A stretch of 23,886 nucleotides of DNA from the IMG/VR virus record IMGVR_UViG_3300036944_000395, positions 1-23,886 of that record; one strand, given 5' to 3'. Position 1 is the first letter of the stretch. Every line of letters starts with the position of its first letter. Source of the stretch: a virus. Position numbers and translations under genes: made by a program. Positions 14,224 to 22,810 of this stretch are shown here, in pieces. The notes under the pieces are model-generated. The model saw only the letters and a program-made list of their open reading frames with translations. It did not search any database and was not told where the DNA came from.

Positions 14224-15699
14224 TTACTCCCAGCCGTACACCGGCTGCCAAACGAAGTTGATAACCTGCGAGGCCGTTGCGAGGCCCGACATGAACTTGC
14301 CAACCAGCGCCACAAACTCACCGGGGTTCACGTAGATGGACGCATCCCCGAAGTCAGCAAAGATGCGCCCGCCTTGAGGCTGCGCGCCAATCGGAGCCGC
14401 AGCCGGCCAAGTCGCATAGCCCAGCGCAACGCGCCGAGGCGCCTTAGCCGCCGCGCCTTCAGCCGTAGCAAGCGACACAGCGGTGTGCCCAAATGCGAGG
14501 CTCAACTGAATGGTCGTTGCAGAAGCACCCACCGCAGCGCCGAGGTTTACAAGGTCGATCAGCACGCCGCGAATTGCCAGCCTGCGCCCCTGAATCGCCG
14601 TAGTTCCTGCCGGCACCTGATAGCTGCCCCAGATGCCGTCAGTCGCCGCAGCAACCGCAGCAATGACAGCACCTTGCCCGCCCAAGCCGCCCGGCAGGTT
14701 GGCAGTCAGAGCAGTGTTCGACGGGGCTGCAGCGGTGGGGTTCGTGCTGTTGGCATACGTGGCAAGCGAGCCCATCGTTCCGCCGCTCAGGCCCTGATAC
14801 GAGCCCAGCATGCGGTTGCCGATGACAGAAAGCCTGTCGCCCGCTTGGATGCCGCCGAGGCTGGTGCCGTAATACTTCACCACCGGCTGATACACAGCAC
14901 CAGCAGCGCCGCCGACGATGGCAAACCGGGTTGCAAACGCTGGAAGCGACATGCCGGCAAACGGGGCCGGGTTGGTTGTCGGCGTATCCAGAGCGCCCCA
15001 GAGTTCGCCGTCAATCCAGAACTCAGTCTCGCGCTTGCTGCCGGCGATGATGAACCGATGCACCTTGCCGACAACCGGAACCCAGTTTGCACCCGCGTTG
15101 CTTGCGTCAGTCAGGGCAACTTCAGTCTCGACGCCGGCCACGCTCACCACGCCCACTAGCCCCGCCGCCTTCATGCGCCAGAACACGCCATCACTCGGCG
15201 CGTAGGGGTTCGTGATGGCGAGACGGGGAGAGCCGAAGTCGAAAACCACGTTCGCCGGGCATGTGATGGCCGAGAACGTCACGCCGCACTCGTTGTAAAG
15301 CGTGGTCGCGGTGACTAGCTGCGTTTCGGCGTAGGACTGAAACGCCACGCCCGTGGTCGTCGTGGTGATGCCGGATGCGTTGAGCAGCATCCCTGAGGCG
15401 GACCATGTGATCGTCGCGGTGGTGTTGCGGTATGCAGCCTTGCCCGTGTTCTGCGCGGTGTAGTTGAACCACTCCTCGTCAATCAGAACATCCTGCCCCA
15501 CCCGTGCGCGATAGTCCTCATCCACTTCAAACGAGTTGACGTGCGCCTCACCCGTGCGCGTGCCGGGGTCGTCCACCTGATAGGAGCGGATCGCCCCAGC
15601 CAGCAACGGGTCCTCAGGAGTGGAGACAAGGGCAGCGCCGTTGCCATCGTTTTTGAGTTCGCCCGTAGTGGACGAAAGGGCTATTTTCGCACCGGCCAT
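14224..15699 (-). CDS. Virion structural protein, 491 aa
   Basis: Starts MAGAKIALSSTTGELKNDGN; the ATG at 15699 overlaps the previous stop (TGATG) with GGGGG just upstream. The frame is open for five more codons. The protein is Gly/Ala/Thr-rich with alternating beta-like segments (AFATRFAIVGGAAGAVYQPV) and few Lys or Cys. A central part (FRMKAAGLVGVVSVAGVE; HRFIIAGSKRETEFWIDGEL) resembles a jelly-roll/lectin-like layout: sequence features of surface-exposed virion proteins, but no family is certain. It lies between a fibre-like protein and ejection proteins, so a tail or fibre-adaptor role is likely. Confidence 0.6.
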   Translation of the reverse strand: MAGAKIALSSTTGELKNDGNGAALVSTPEDPLLAGAIRSYQVDDPGTRTGEAHVNSFEVDEDYRARVGQDVLIDEEWFNYTAQNTGKAAYRNTTATITWSASGMLLNASGITTTTTGVAFQSYAETQLVTATTLYNECGVTFSAITCPANVVFDFGSPRLAITNPYAPSDGVFWRMKAAGLVGVVSVAGVETEVALTDASNAGANWVPVVGKVHRFIIAGSKRETEFWIDGELWGALDTPTTNPAPFAGMSLPAFATRFAIVGGAAGAVYQPVVKYYGTSLGGIQAGDRLSVIGNRMLGSYQGLSGGTMGSLATYANSTNPTAAAPSNTALTANLPGGLGGQGAVIAAVAAATDGIWGSYQVPAGTTAIQGRRLAIRGVLIDLVNLGAAVGASATTIQLSLAFGHTAVSLATAEGAAAKAPRRVALGYATWPAAAPIGAQPQGGRIFADFGDASIYVNPGEFVALVGKFMSGLATASQVINFVWQPVYGWE

Positions 15700-16184
15700 C
15701 AGACCCCCATGCACATAACAGAGTAGGTGCCCTTAGCTTCGGGCTCCGAATACAGCGTGACGGTGAACCCGTCTCCCGCCACTAGATCACTGATGACGGG
15801 CTCAAACTCCAGCAGCCGCATCTCGTCGGGATCTGTCCCGGATGGCGTCAGAGCCTGCGCCACGATTTCAGAATTCGCCGTCACCCACGCTTGCCCCGTC
15901 ACCACGGTTTGCGCTTTGTCGGTGAACGATGCGCCGAAGTCGCAGGCCACCGTGACGCTGTTGCCGCCACCGCCCGACACCGTGTCGTTGAACCACTCCG
16001 TGCCGTCGTACTTGAGAACCTGCCCAGCAGTCGGCGCGGTGATGACGACATCTGACAGGCCGTCCAGCGTTCCACCAGAGCCAGCCGCGTTGATTGCTTG
16101 TGCGTAGTCGCGGAACAGGTCCGTCAGCTTGCGGATCAACAGCCGCTGATCGGCGGGGAATTGCACATGCAGCGGGAGCGTCAT
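15699..16184 (-). CDS. Small fibre-like tail protein
   Basis: A 161-aa protein starting MTLPLHVQFPADQRLLIRKL. Residues about 40-70 contain the segment LSDVVITAPTAGQVLKYDGT followed by EWFN, a repeat type found in many phage tail fibres and baseplate proteins. The C-terminal half is a small beta domain (TDKAQTVVTGQAWVTANSEI). The ATG overlaps the stop of the gp10-like gene (ATGA) and the stop overlaps the next ATG. It is too short for a complete fibre and could be an adaptor between tail and fibre. Confidence 0.65.
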   Translation of the reverse strand: MTLPLHVQFPADQRLLIRKLTDLFRDYAQAINAAGSGGTLDGLSDVVITAPTAGQVLKYDGTEWFNDTVSGGGGNSVTVACDFGASFTDKAQTVVTGQAWVTANSEIVAQALTPSGTDPDEMRLLEFEPVISDLVAGDGFTVTLYSEPEAKGTYSVMCMGV

Positions 16185-17656
16185 CGGTCGCCTGCGCTAA
16201 CGAGTTCGGGGCGGATAGCAGTCGCTTTCCAGTCGCCCGTGTTGATGATGTAGTACAGGTGCCAGCGCGCCGTGACGCGGACATCGTATTTGCCATCAGT
16301 GCGGACTGTGCTTGTCGTGCGCGATGGCACCGTGCCGACAGCTTCAATCGCCTCGTTCGGGTTCAGCTTGCTGTAAGCCTTGCACGTTGAGGAGGTTGGC
16401 GCCTGCACGTACCTGATACGCACGCTCTTGCACATGCTGTACCCCTGATCGTCGCCGTACACGCCGGTATAGAAGCCGCTGTCACCAGCCGTGCCCGATA
16501 GCGTCTTGATCTTGTGATCGGTGGAGAACACAGCCGGCACAGCCTGGCCCGCAGTCCAGAATGGCGAGTCGTAGCTGAACGGGATAGCGTTTGCGGGGTC
16601 GTTGTACGTCACGCCCGTGAAGATCGAAGTCCCCGTGTTGTACGTGATCGACGGGCTGATGTAGCTCACCAGCGCTTCGATGCTCCGATCATCGACGCCC
16701 CATTTCTGCGCGCTGATGTGGTACACCAAGCACGAATCAGGCGTGCCGTCGCTTGAACTGTTGGATGCGTAGGAGATGCGCACCACGTAGTTCAGCGGAT
16801 CCCACGAAACAATCGTGCGATACGCGAACGCAGGCGACAGGCGCGAGAACAGCCACGAACGCACAACGCCGCGCCCCAGCGGGATAGGTGTGGTGCCGTC
16901 GAATACGTAGATGTTGTCCACGCCCACGAACACATGCCCAATCGGGGTGTTGGCGACTGCCTCTTGCCCTACGCAGCCGACTTCGCTACTGATGCGGTCC
17001 CACTTCCACACTTCCGGGGCGCCAACGTAGCGGCCAACGAACATCGAGCCCATCTTGTATGCCACGATGTCGGAGCCGAACGTAGCCGCAGCAGTGAACG
17101 CGCCAGGCGAAGAAATCAGCCGCCCAGAGGTGCATTGCGTGCTGACACTCAGCGTCCAATCCGTCTCATCGAGATACGCGGAGCAGTACCACTGGTCCGA
17201 AGATGATGAGGTGTTGAACGCCACCACGAAGTCGGATGCGCTTACGACGATCTTTGCCGTGGGCGAGCCGGAGATGTTGGCAAACGCGCCCGAGGTGGAT
17301 TTCTGCAGCACGTTCGCCGGAGACGCTGCGATGGTGGCATTGCCGAACTGCGCGAATGACCAGCGGTTGTCAGCGGCCAGCGTGTAATCGCCCGCGCGGC
17401 TGCGATCCGTCCAGCCGCCGCTTCCGTTGAGTTCGTAGAGCTTTGTGGCGGTGCCGGCAATCAAGCGCTTGTTGCCGCTCAGATCGAGCGTGCCGGTAGC
17501 GCCCACGCACGCAGCGGCCAGGGCATCGGTGCCGACATCCACAGCCGCGGGCGCGGCCTTCATCCCGCTCTCGTAGGGGATCACGGCCTCGCAGGCCGTG
17601 AGTACGCCCGCCGTCGTCGGGTCGCTGTCGGGCGAGAAGCCTTGGAGTGGGATCAA
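16181..17656 (-). CDS. P22 gp10-like tail hub/stabilisation protein (tentative)
   Basis: A 491-aa beta-rich protein starting (M)IPLQGFSPDSDPTTAG. The only start before an in-frame stop (TAG at 17683-17681) with a usual codon is TTG 17656, and its ribosome site is poor (GAG at 7 nt). Repeated beta strands with Trp/Asp turns (LYELNGSGGWTDRS, VFDGTTPIPLGRGV) suggest a beta-propeller, as in packaged-DNA stabilisation proteins of P22 type, which plug the portal after packaging. Its place after the gp4-like adaptor agrees with this. The homing endonuclease gene ends its upstream side, and may have replaced the original start. The family call is tentative. Confidence 0.55.
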   Translation of the reverse strand: MIPLQGFSPDSDPTTAGVLTACEAVIPYESGMKAAPAAVDVGTDALAAACVGATGTLDLSGNKRLIAGTATKLYELNGSGGWTDRSRAGDYTLAADNRWSFAQFGNATIAASPANVLQKSTSGAFANISGSPTAKIVVSASDFVVAFNTSSSSDQWYCSAYLDETDWTLSVSTQCTSGRLISSPGAFTAAATFGSDIVAYKMGSMFVGRYVGAPEVWKWDRISSEVGCVGQEAVANTPIGHVFVGVDNIYVFDGTTPIPLGRGVVRSWLFSRLSPAFAYRTIVSWDPLNYVVRISYASNSSSDGTPDSCLVYHISAQKWGVDDRSIEALVSYISPSITYNTGTSIFTGVTYNDPANAIPFSYDSPFWTAGQAVPAVFSTDHKIKTLSGTAGDSGFYTGVYGDDQGYSMCKSVRIRYVQAPTSSTCKAYSKLNPNEAIEAVGTVPSRTTSTVRTDGKYDVRVTARWHLYYIINTGDWKATAIRPELVSAGDR

Positions 17657-17687
17657 TTGGCAACTCGACGCAATGAATTGCTAAAAT
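17657..17687 (+). promoter_or_regulatory. Promoter of the HNH endonuclease gene (extended -10)
   Basis: A TG-C-TAAAAT extended -10 (17679-17687) stands behind a TTGGCA -35-like element (17657-17662) with a long 19-nt spacer. It is the best + strand promoter seen inside the late region and points only at the HNH gene. The predicted start near 17694 is the first base of a hairpin. Confidence 0.55.
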
Positions 17688-17693
17688 AGCGAA

Positions 17694-17722
17694 GCCGGTT
17701 GCAACTACTAATTGCACCCGGC
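17694..17722 (+). promoter_or_regulatory. 5' leader hairpin of the HNH gene
   Basis: GCCGGTTGCAA pairs with 17712-17722 (10 of 11 pairs, 7-nt loop). It would form the very 5' end of the HNH transcript and lies about 18 nt before the ribosome site (GAGG at 17742-17745). It may protect the RNA or set translation. No T-run, so it is not a terminator in either direction. Confidence 0.45.
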
Positions 17723-17751
17723 CTCTGACCACTCCGCATCTGAGGTGCATC

Positions 17752-18249
17752 ATGGCTACTGCCGATCTTACCGCCGCGCGCCTGCGCGAACTTCTCTCCT
17801 ACGATTCCGACGCTGGGCTTTTCACTCGCCTTGTTTCTGGCCGTGGCCGTGGCTCCGTTGCGGGCAACATCGCCGGCTGCAAAAACACGCACGGATACAT
17901 CCGCATTGGAATCGCTGGCCGCATCTACATGGCTCACCGACTTGCGTGGTTTTATACGCATGGCGTTTGGCCCGCTGGAGACATTGACCATATCAATGGC
18001 GAGAAATCGGACAACAGACTCTCCAATCTTCGAGATGTATCGACGTCCGTCAACATGCAGAACCAGCGCGCCGCGCAGCCACGCAACGCAAGCGGCTTTC
18101 TTGGCGTCACCCGGCACGGAAGCAGATTTGAGGCTTCCATCAAGATAAACGGCGTGAACCGCTATCTTGGAAGCTACGGCTCTCCACAAGAGGCGCACGC
18201 CGCTTACCTTCAAGAAAAGCGCCGCATTCATCCTGGCTGCACCATCTAG
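17752..18249 (+). CDS. HNH homing endonuclease with AP2 DNA-binding domain
   Basis: A 165-aa protein. Residues 62-106 form an HNH_3 nuclease: HRLAWFYTHG, then GDIDHINGEKSDNRLSNL with Asp79-His80, Asn82, Asp87-Asn88 and Asn92, then N-x-x-N. Residues 115-155 match an AP2 domain (GFLGVTRHGSRFEASIKING, then YLGSYGSPQEAHAAY). Such proteins nick or cut an uninserted locus so that the gene spreads by recombination repair. The ribosome site GAGG lies 6 nt before the ATG. It is on the + strand inside the - strand late operon, between the tail esterase and the gp10-like gene, as expected for a free-standing mobile gene. All key residues seem present, so it may be active. Confidence 0.9.
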   Translation: MATADLTAARLRELLSYDSDAGLFTRLVSGRGRGSVAGNIAGCKNTHGYIRIGIAGRIYMAHRLAWFYTHGVWPAGDIDHINGEKSDNRLSNLRDVSTSVNMQNQRAAQPRNASGFLGVTRHGSRFEASIKINGVNRYLGSYGSPQEAHAAYLQEKRRIHPGCTI

Positions 18250-18276
18250 TCCCATCCCAACCGGCAGGGGCTGGGA

Positions 18277-20025
18277 TCAGGCCGGCACGATCCGCATAGA
18301 CGGATTGCGCAGTCGCACTGTCGCGTTGCCGGAGCCCATCGTGATGAACGCTTGCCAGCGCACAGCCGTCGCGCCGGTTGGCACCGTCCACGGCACAGCG
18401 GGCGGCGGGGTGACACCCGCTACACCAACGTCGGGCAGTTGCATTGAGTCCAGGGCCAGCATGGAGTAACCAATAGGCGCAGTGGTTGTCACCGGCTGCA
18501 AGCGAGCATCAATGCCGCGCAGCGCGCCGCCAGAGCCGGCCACGTAAGCCCACTCAACCGTGGCTTCCATCGGCTGACCGGCGACGGGAACTGTTGAGCC
18601 GACTCCTAAGCTGTGTTCGAGTCGGAAGGTCGCCCCAGCGCTGGCCCCGGTAATGGCGTACTCAAGCCAGTCATTGCCGCCGTCTGTCGCTGCAACTTTC
18701 TGCACGACGCAGCCTGTCACCGTGCCGCTGAACAGGCCCGCCGTGTAGCCGTCCGGTACACCGCCACCGCCTGCCGACACGTTCGTGCCGGCCACCGCAC
18801 CGCCTGTGCCGGAATAGCCCACGTTGCCAGCCAAGTTCCCGTTTGGGTTGTTGGTGGCGTCATAGGCCAGCATGGGCGATTGCGTCACCATCGTGGCCGA
18901 CAGCGGGCTGACGAAGGGTTGCAGTTGAAGCGCCGCGAACTCAGCACCCGGGCCAGCCGGATGAACGTTGTCGGCCTGCAGGCGGTTCGCTTTGGGCGCA
19001 GTGGTGCTGGTCGGGTCAACCGTTGCCCCCCACACGTTCACAAACGTGATGCCGTACCGTTCGCAGATGGCAGGAACAACCGAAGTGTTGAAGGCATTCC
19101 ACGCATTCCGCTGCGCCGCTGTGCTCCACGCATAGGCCGGGATGGAGCAAACAATCGCGCCAACGCTGACTAGGCTGGGAGCCGCAGCCAGAAAGTCGGC
19201 CTCAATCTGCGCCACAGTACGCGCGCCGATTACGTCATTGGTTCCAATCTGCACCACCACCAATCCGGGGTTGGCCGGCAGACCCATCATCAGGTCTGAC
19301 AGATGCCGGATTGATGCGCCAGGCGCGCAGATGTTGGTTTGATACAGACGCCCGTAGCTCAGGAACTCCAGCCACTCAGGCACGCCGCGCGTCAGTGAAG
19401 CATTCGACGGGCTACCGGTGTAGGTCACGCTGGTAGATGTGCTCGCCAACGTCGCCATGACGTCGCGGAAGAAGGAGCCCTCGATCCACAACCCGTTCGC
19501 GGACGCGATGCGGAACCGCTGCGAGCGGGTCATTGGCACCCACGGGCCGGCGGTGTCGCTCGGTGCTGTGTAGCGCAGCGACTGCAGCGGCAGACTCCAT
19601 TCAATCGTGCCCGTGCCTGCCGTGTTGGTGTAGAGGCTGGCGAGGAACAGGTTCACGCCGTTACTGAAGATCAGCCCGGTCGGCACAAGCGCGCCATACC
19701 GCACGCCCATGTAGTTGATGCTGTCGCCCACGAAGGTGGCGCGGGGGTAGCCGATCCCAGCCCTTAACACCAGTGCTTGCAAAGACGTATCCATCCCAGC
19801 CGGATCGGTGTACGTCGCCGCGCCGCCTTCTGCCAGCATGCTGATCGTTGATCCTGCGCTCAAGGTCACGCTTGTTGTGCTGTAAATCTCCATCGGCGTG
19901 ACGGGATCGCCGGCAGCGTTGCGGCCATTCAGCGACACCTTGCCGCCAGTGCCCGGCGTTACGGTGATCGTGCTGGAAACGGGGACGTAAACGGTGGCAG
20001 GGGTGCCGGCAACAAGTGAGCCCAT
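18277..20025 (-). CDS. SGNH/GDSL hydrolase, tail-associated esterase
   Basis: A 582-aa protein. An N-terminal beta part (residues 1-85, virion attachment probable) is followed by an SGNH hydrolase: block I FVGDSI (Ser102), block II around APGAS (Gly236), block III QIGTND (Asn263) and block V DNVHP (Asp352, His355). The whole catalytic set is visible. The C-terminal third (about 400-582) is beta-rich with Gly repeats and a final carbohydrate-binding-like domain. Such tail proteins remove acetyl groups from capsule or O-antigen during adsorption. GAGG lies 6 nt before the ATG, which overlaps the stop of the adaptor gene. It sits among the head-neck genes rather than with the fibre. Confidence 0.85.
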   Translation of the reverse strand: MGSLVAGTPATVYVPVSSTITVTPGTGGKVSLNGRNAAGDPVTPMEIYSTTSVTLSAGSTISMLAEGGAATYTDPAGMDTSLQALVLRAGIGYPRATFVGDSINYMGVRYGALVPTGLIFSNGVNLFLASLYTNTAGTGTIEWSLPLQSLRYTAPSDTAGPWVPMTRSQRFRIASANGLWIEGSFFRDVMATLASTSTSVTYTGSPSNASLTRGVPEWLEFLSYGRLYQTNICAPGASIRHLSDLMMGLPANPGLVVVQIGTNDVIGARTVAQIEADFLAAAPSLVSVGAIVCSIPAYAWSTAAQRNAWNAFNTSVVPAICERYGITFVNVWGATVDPTSTTAPKANRLQADNVHPAGPGAEFAALQLQPFVSPLSATMVTQSPMLAYDATNNPNGNLAGNVGYSGTGGAVAGTNVSAGGGGVPDGYTAGLFSGTVTGCVVQKVAATDGGNDWLEYAITGASAGATFRLEHSLGVGSTVPVAGQPMEATVEWAYVAGSGGALRGIDARLQPVTTTAPIGYSMLALDSMQLPDVGVAGVTPPPAVPWTVPTGATAVRWQAFITMGSGNATVRLRNPSMRIVPA

Positions 20026-20672
20026 CAGTAACCTCGCGTGATGTTGAAGCGACCTTCGCGGGAGATCTGCGCCAGCTCAGTCATTAACGGCGCAGATGCG
20101 CGGTTGTCGTTCTCGCTGTCCGAGACATCCTTCAGCGCGGCTTGATACCGGCCCTCGAAAAGCTGCGCGGCTTGCGCATCCTTGAGATACATCGCCGCCT
20201 CGATCAGCGAGCCCCACAGGTACAGATCGGGGGCGTTCGTCAGGACGTAATTCGTGGTGTTGGTGTCGGAGAGCGCGAATGTCTTGGTGTAGCGGAAGTC
20301 GAACGGATACGCAGATTCGGCCAGTCGGTCGAACGCAATTTCGCCGTTGTCGATGGCCCAATATTCCGGGTAGCCGGACTCGCTCTCACGCACCGGCAAT
20401 TCAGCCGGCAGCGTCTGCGTCAGCTTCTCGCGCGGGGTGTTTGCACGCAGCCACAGCGCTACGGCTGTATTGAAGCCGGTGGGCAGCGTGACGAACCGCG
20501 AGCCGGGCGTCATCGTCAGCGTCGTCTCTTCTTCCGCCGAACGCGGGAGAAGCGTGCGATTGATGCGCGCCTCTGCCAGCGTGACGAAATCGGGGATGAC
20601 CGTTGTCAGGTCGGTCCTGTTGATCCACGTCGCTATCGACGCTTTCAACTCTGCGTAAGTGGAGATTGCCAT
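20025..20672 (-). CDS. Head-tail adaptor (P22 gp4 / SU10 adaptor-like)
   Basis: A 215-aa protein starting MAISTYAELKASIATWINRT. The pattern T-Y-A-E-L ... W-x-N-R-x-D-L-x-x-x-I-P-D-F-x-x-L-A-E-A-R-I-N-R (residues 5-42) is typical of the adaptor family that binds below the portal ring in P22-like and SU10-like phages. The later part has APDLYLWGSLIEAAMYLKD and ends with helices. The first 56 codons of the longer open frame look like non-coding sequence, so the start at 20672 is chosen. It follows the coat gene and its terminator, and its stop overlaps the esterase ATG. Confidence 0.82.
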   Translation of the reverse strand: MAISTYAELKASIATWINRTDLTTVIPDFVTLAEARINRTLLPRSAEEETTLTMTPGSRFVTLPTGFNTAVALWLRANTPREKLTQTLPAELPVRESESGYPEYWAIDNGEIAFDRLAESAYPFDFRYTKTFALSDTNTTNYVLTNAPDLYLWGSLIEAAMYLKDAQAAQLFEGRYQAALKDVSDSENDNRASAPLMTELAQISREGRFNITRGY

Positions 20673-20704
20673 ATGCCCTTTTCGCTGCCTTGTGGCAATG
20701 AAAA

Positions 20705-20722
20705 GAGCCCCCGAAGGGGCTC
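20705..20722 (-). terminator. Terminator after the coat gene (UUCG loop)
   Basis: A perfect 7-bp stem GAGCCCC/GGGGCTC with, on the - strand, loop TTCG closed by C-G, the very stable UUCG tetraloop, followed by TTTT. It lies between the coat stop (20728) and the adaptor start (20672). It should reduce adaptor and tail transcripts relative to coat. Confidence 0.75.
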
Positions 20723-20727
20723 CAAGA

Positions 20728-21909
20728 TCAGTTGGACAGGATGCGGCAGGCCAGTTCCGGGCGGATGGTCTTGTAGCCGTAGAGGATGTCCAGGCGGGTC
20801 GGGAACTTGTCGTTGTTGATGTCGTACTGACGCACGACACGCATCGAGATCCCGTCCATCACCTCGCGGGCGGCGAAGTCCACGCCCTGCGGCATCACGA
20901 GGTCAGCCGTGGCAAACGCGAAGGCATCCTTGTGGAACGCCAGCGACGGCTTGTAGACCACGCTCGCGGTGCCGAGCTTCGTGATGATGGCGTTGTCAGC
21001 CGGCGAAGCGGTGACGTTCTGCCGGCCACCCGAGGTGACGATGGCAGGGCTGATCGCCAGCGAGCCGCCGCCACCCGCGTAGTCCGCAGTGATCACGAAC
21101 TGCTGCAGCGAGCCGCTGTCGGCCTTCGACTCGGCGTGAACGCGATTCACACCAGCAATGCTGATGATGTCGCCACGCTTGAAGGTCGTGATGCCGGTAT
21201 CGACCACCAGCGAGGAGCCGGTTTGAGTCGCGCCGTTCACGAGGTAGGTCGCCAGCGCGGTGCCGGTGGTCTGCGTCGGGACGAGCGTGTTCTCGTAGAA
21301 GTCGAAGCCACCAGTGCGGCCCATCATGCCTTCGCGGTACTGCTTGGCAATGGCGCTGCTGTCTTGGAACAGACCCTTCAGGCCGTCAACCAAGTCAACG
21401 TTGTCCTGAGTGTTCAGGATGACGCAGCGGTCGTTGTCCATCGGAGCCAGGTTGTCGTTCAGCACCTTGCGCGAGCCCATCACCTTGTTGAAGGTGATCG
21501 CCGAGCCGATGTTGTTGACGTTGTTGTAAACGTCGAGCGCCATCGTAAAGGCATCGGCTTCGATGTTCGCAGCCAGCACCGACATGGCCGGGTCAAGGAT
21601 GCGCTTGCTGAAGTCGTCCAGGCTCAGGGTGAGGTCCACCGAGGTGAAGTTCAGGTCAACACCCTTCTGGGTGGCAACCTGCAGCGTCGTGCTGGTTTCG
21701 GTGGTGTCCTGCGCCGACAGGGTGGCGCCGGTACGAACCGTGTACTGGTTCGGCAGGCGGATCTTCAGCGAGTCACCGATGCGCGCGCCGCTCTTGGCGA
21801 ACGAGTCGTCATAGGTGCGGTTGACGTTGCCGATGAAGTTGCACTTCTGGTGCAGAACACGCAGCGCCTCGCGGGTCACTGCGGTGGGGGTCAGAATCGT
21901 ATTGGGCAT
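20728..21909 (-). CDS. Major capsid protein (P22 coat gp5-like)
   Basis: A 393-aa protein starting MPNTILTPTAVTREALRVLH. It has the features of the P22 coat family: an N-terminal arm, FIGNVNRTYDDSFAKSGARI GDSLKIRLP (strands of the HK97 E-loop region), NRVHAESKADSGSLQQFVI in a domain that may be the I-domain insertion, and a C-terminal P-domain ending GYKTIRPELACRILSN. It makes the icosahedral shell and assembles on the scaffold coded just before it. A 38-nt leader contains a small hairpin (21921-21932) and GGAAA. A strong terminator follows. Confidence 0.92.
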   Translation of the reverse strand: MPNTILTPTAVTREALRVLHQKCNFIGNVNRTYDDSFAKSGARIGDSLKIRLPNQYTVRTGATLSAQDTTETSTTLQVATQKGVDLNFTSVDLTLSLDDFSKRILDPAMSVLAANIEADAFTMALDVYNNVNNIGSAITFNKVMGSRKVLNDNLAPMDNDRCVILNTQDNVDLVDGLKGLFQDSSAIAKQYREGMMGRTGGFDFYENTLVPTQTTGTALATYLVNGATQTGSSLVVDTGITTFKRGDIISIAGVNRVHAESKADSGSLQQFVITADYAGGGGSLAISPAIVTSGGRQNVTASPADNAIITKLGTASVVYKPSLAFHKDAFAFATADLVMPQGVDFAAREVMDGISMRVVRQYDINNDKFPTRLDILYGYKTIRPELACRILSN

Positions 21910-21919
21910 GATGTTTCCA

Positions 21920-21932
21920 GCGCCTCGCGGCG
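21920..21932 (-). repeat. Leader hairpin copy 1 (before coat gene)
   Basis: The 13-mer CGCCGCGAGGCGC on the - strand is identical to the one before the scaffold gene. It can form CGCC/GGCG with a GCGA (GNRA) loop, ending 11 nt before the coat ATG and next to its ribosome site. Confidence 0.45.
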
Positions 21933-21947
21933 TTAAGAGTTGATGAG

Positions 21948-22796
21948 TTACCTAGATCGCTTGATCTGCGCCTCGCGCCATTTCGTCCACTCCGCAATGC
22001 TCATCTTGTCCGGGTCTTTGTTCGCCACCGCCTTGGATGCGGTGATGCGAGTGACCGGCGCTTCTTGAGCCTCGGGCTTGGGTTTCGTCACGGCTTGCTT
22101 GCGCAATTGCGCCAACGTGTGCGCGTCGTTCAGGAGCTTCACAAAGAGGGGGTTTGTGACCTGCGTCACTTGCTCCTTCTGAAAGCCGTACTGAACCGCG
22201 AATTCCGTCAGCGTGGCCGCCTTTGCGGGCGACCAGTCTTTGATGTCGCGTTTAAGTACCTCAGCGCCCTCCTGCAGTTGCTTGGCAGTGACCTGCTGCT
22301 CCTGCAGAGCCTTCTGTTGGCCCTTTTCCGACACCTTGCGCGACAACTCGGCTTGCCTGTCTTGCAAGGCTCGCTGTTGCCGCTCTAACCGCCTGGCTTG
22401 CACCGGGTCGGTTTCGTCCAGCGCGTCCCAGTTGATCTGCTTGAACTGCTCAAGCTGATACGCAATGGACCGCGCTTCTGTCAGTTCCTCCAGGAATTCC
22501 CGGTGGAACTGTGCTTGCTGCTGGACTTCGGCTTTCGCCTGCTCGACTGCGGCTTTGTGGGCTGCAAGTTCCTGCGTCTTGCGGGTGTAGTCCGCTTGAC
22601 GGAGGAGCGCGTCCTTCAGCTTCTTGGGGAGCTTGTACTTCTCCCCTTCGTAGTCAACTTCTTCCTCGCCTTCGGGTTGCTGCTCTTGCAGTTCCTCGGG
22701 CGCGTCAGTGTCGATGACCTCGTGCTGCTCGGTTGTGGGTTCCGGTGCAGCGGTTGCTACCTCGGAGTCCTGCGCCGGGGCGTCAGGTTGTTCCAT
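21948..22796 (-). CDS. Scaffolding protein
   Basis: A 282-aa, very acidic then coiled-coil protein. Residues 1-50 are Glu/Asp/Gln-rich (PEELQEQQPEGEEEVDYEGE). Residues 55-180 form long coiled coils (KLKDALLRQADYTRKTQELA; QRALQDRQAELSRKVSEKGQ). The C-terminus has DKMSIAEWTKWREAQIKR, the usual coat-binding end of phage scaffolds. It guides coat assembly and leaves the procapsid. The gene lies between portal and coat as in P22-like phages, with AAGGA before the ATG and a hairpin just upstream shared with the coat gene. Confidence 0.88.
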   Translation of the reverse strand: MEQPDAPAQDSEVATAAPEPTTEQHEVIDTDAPEELQEQQPEGEEEVDYEGEKYKLPKKLKDALLRQADYTRKTQELAAHKAAVEQAKAEVQQQAQFHREFLEELTEARSIAYQLEQFKQINWDALDETDPVQARRLERQQRALQDRQAELSRKVSEKGQQKALQEQQVTAKQLQEGAEVLKRDIKDWSPAKAATLTEFAVQYGFQKEQVTQVTNPLFVKLLNDAHTLAQLRKQAVTKPKPEAQEAPVTRITASKAVANKDPDKMSIAEWTKWREAQIKRSR

Positions 22797-22810
22797 GCTT
22801 TTCCTTCGGG

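Noticed and set aside
18250-18276. Hairpin between the convergent HNH and esterase genes (TCCCA ... TGGGA)
   Set aside because: Imperfect stem and no T-run on either strand, so not supported as a terminator.
20659-21936. 425-codon + strand open frame opposite the coat gene
   Set aside because: Val/Arg/His-rich antisense of a well-recognised capsid gene.
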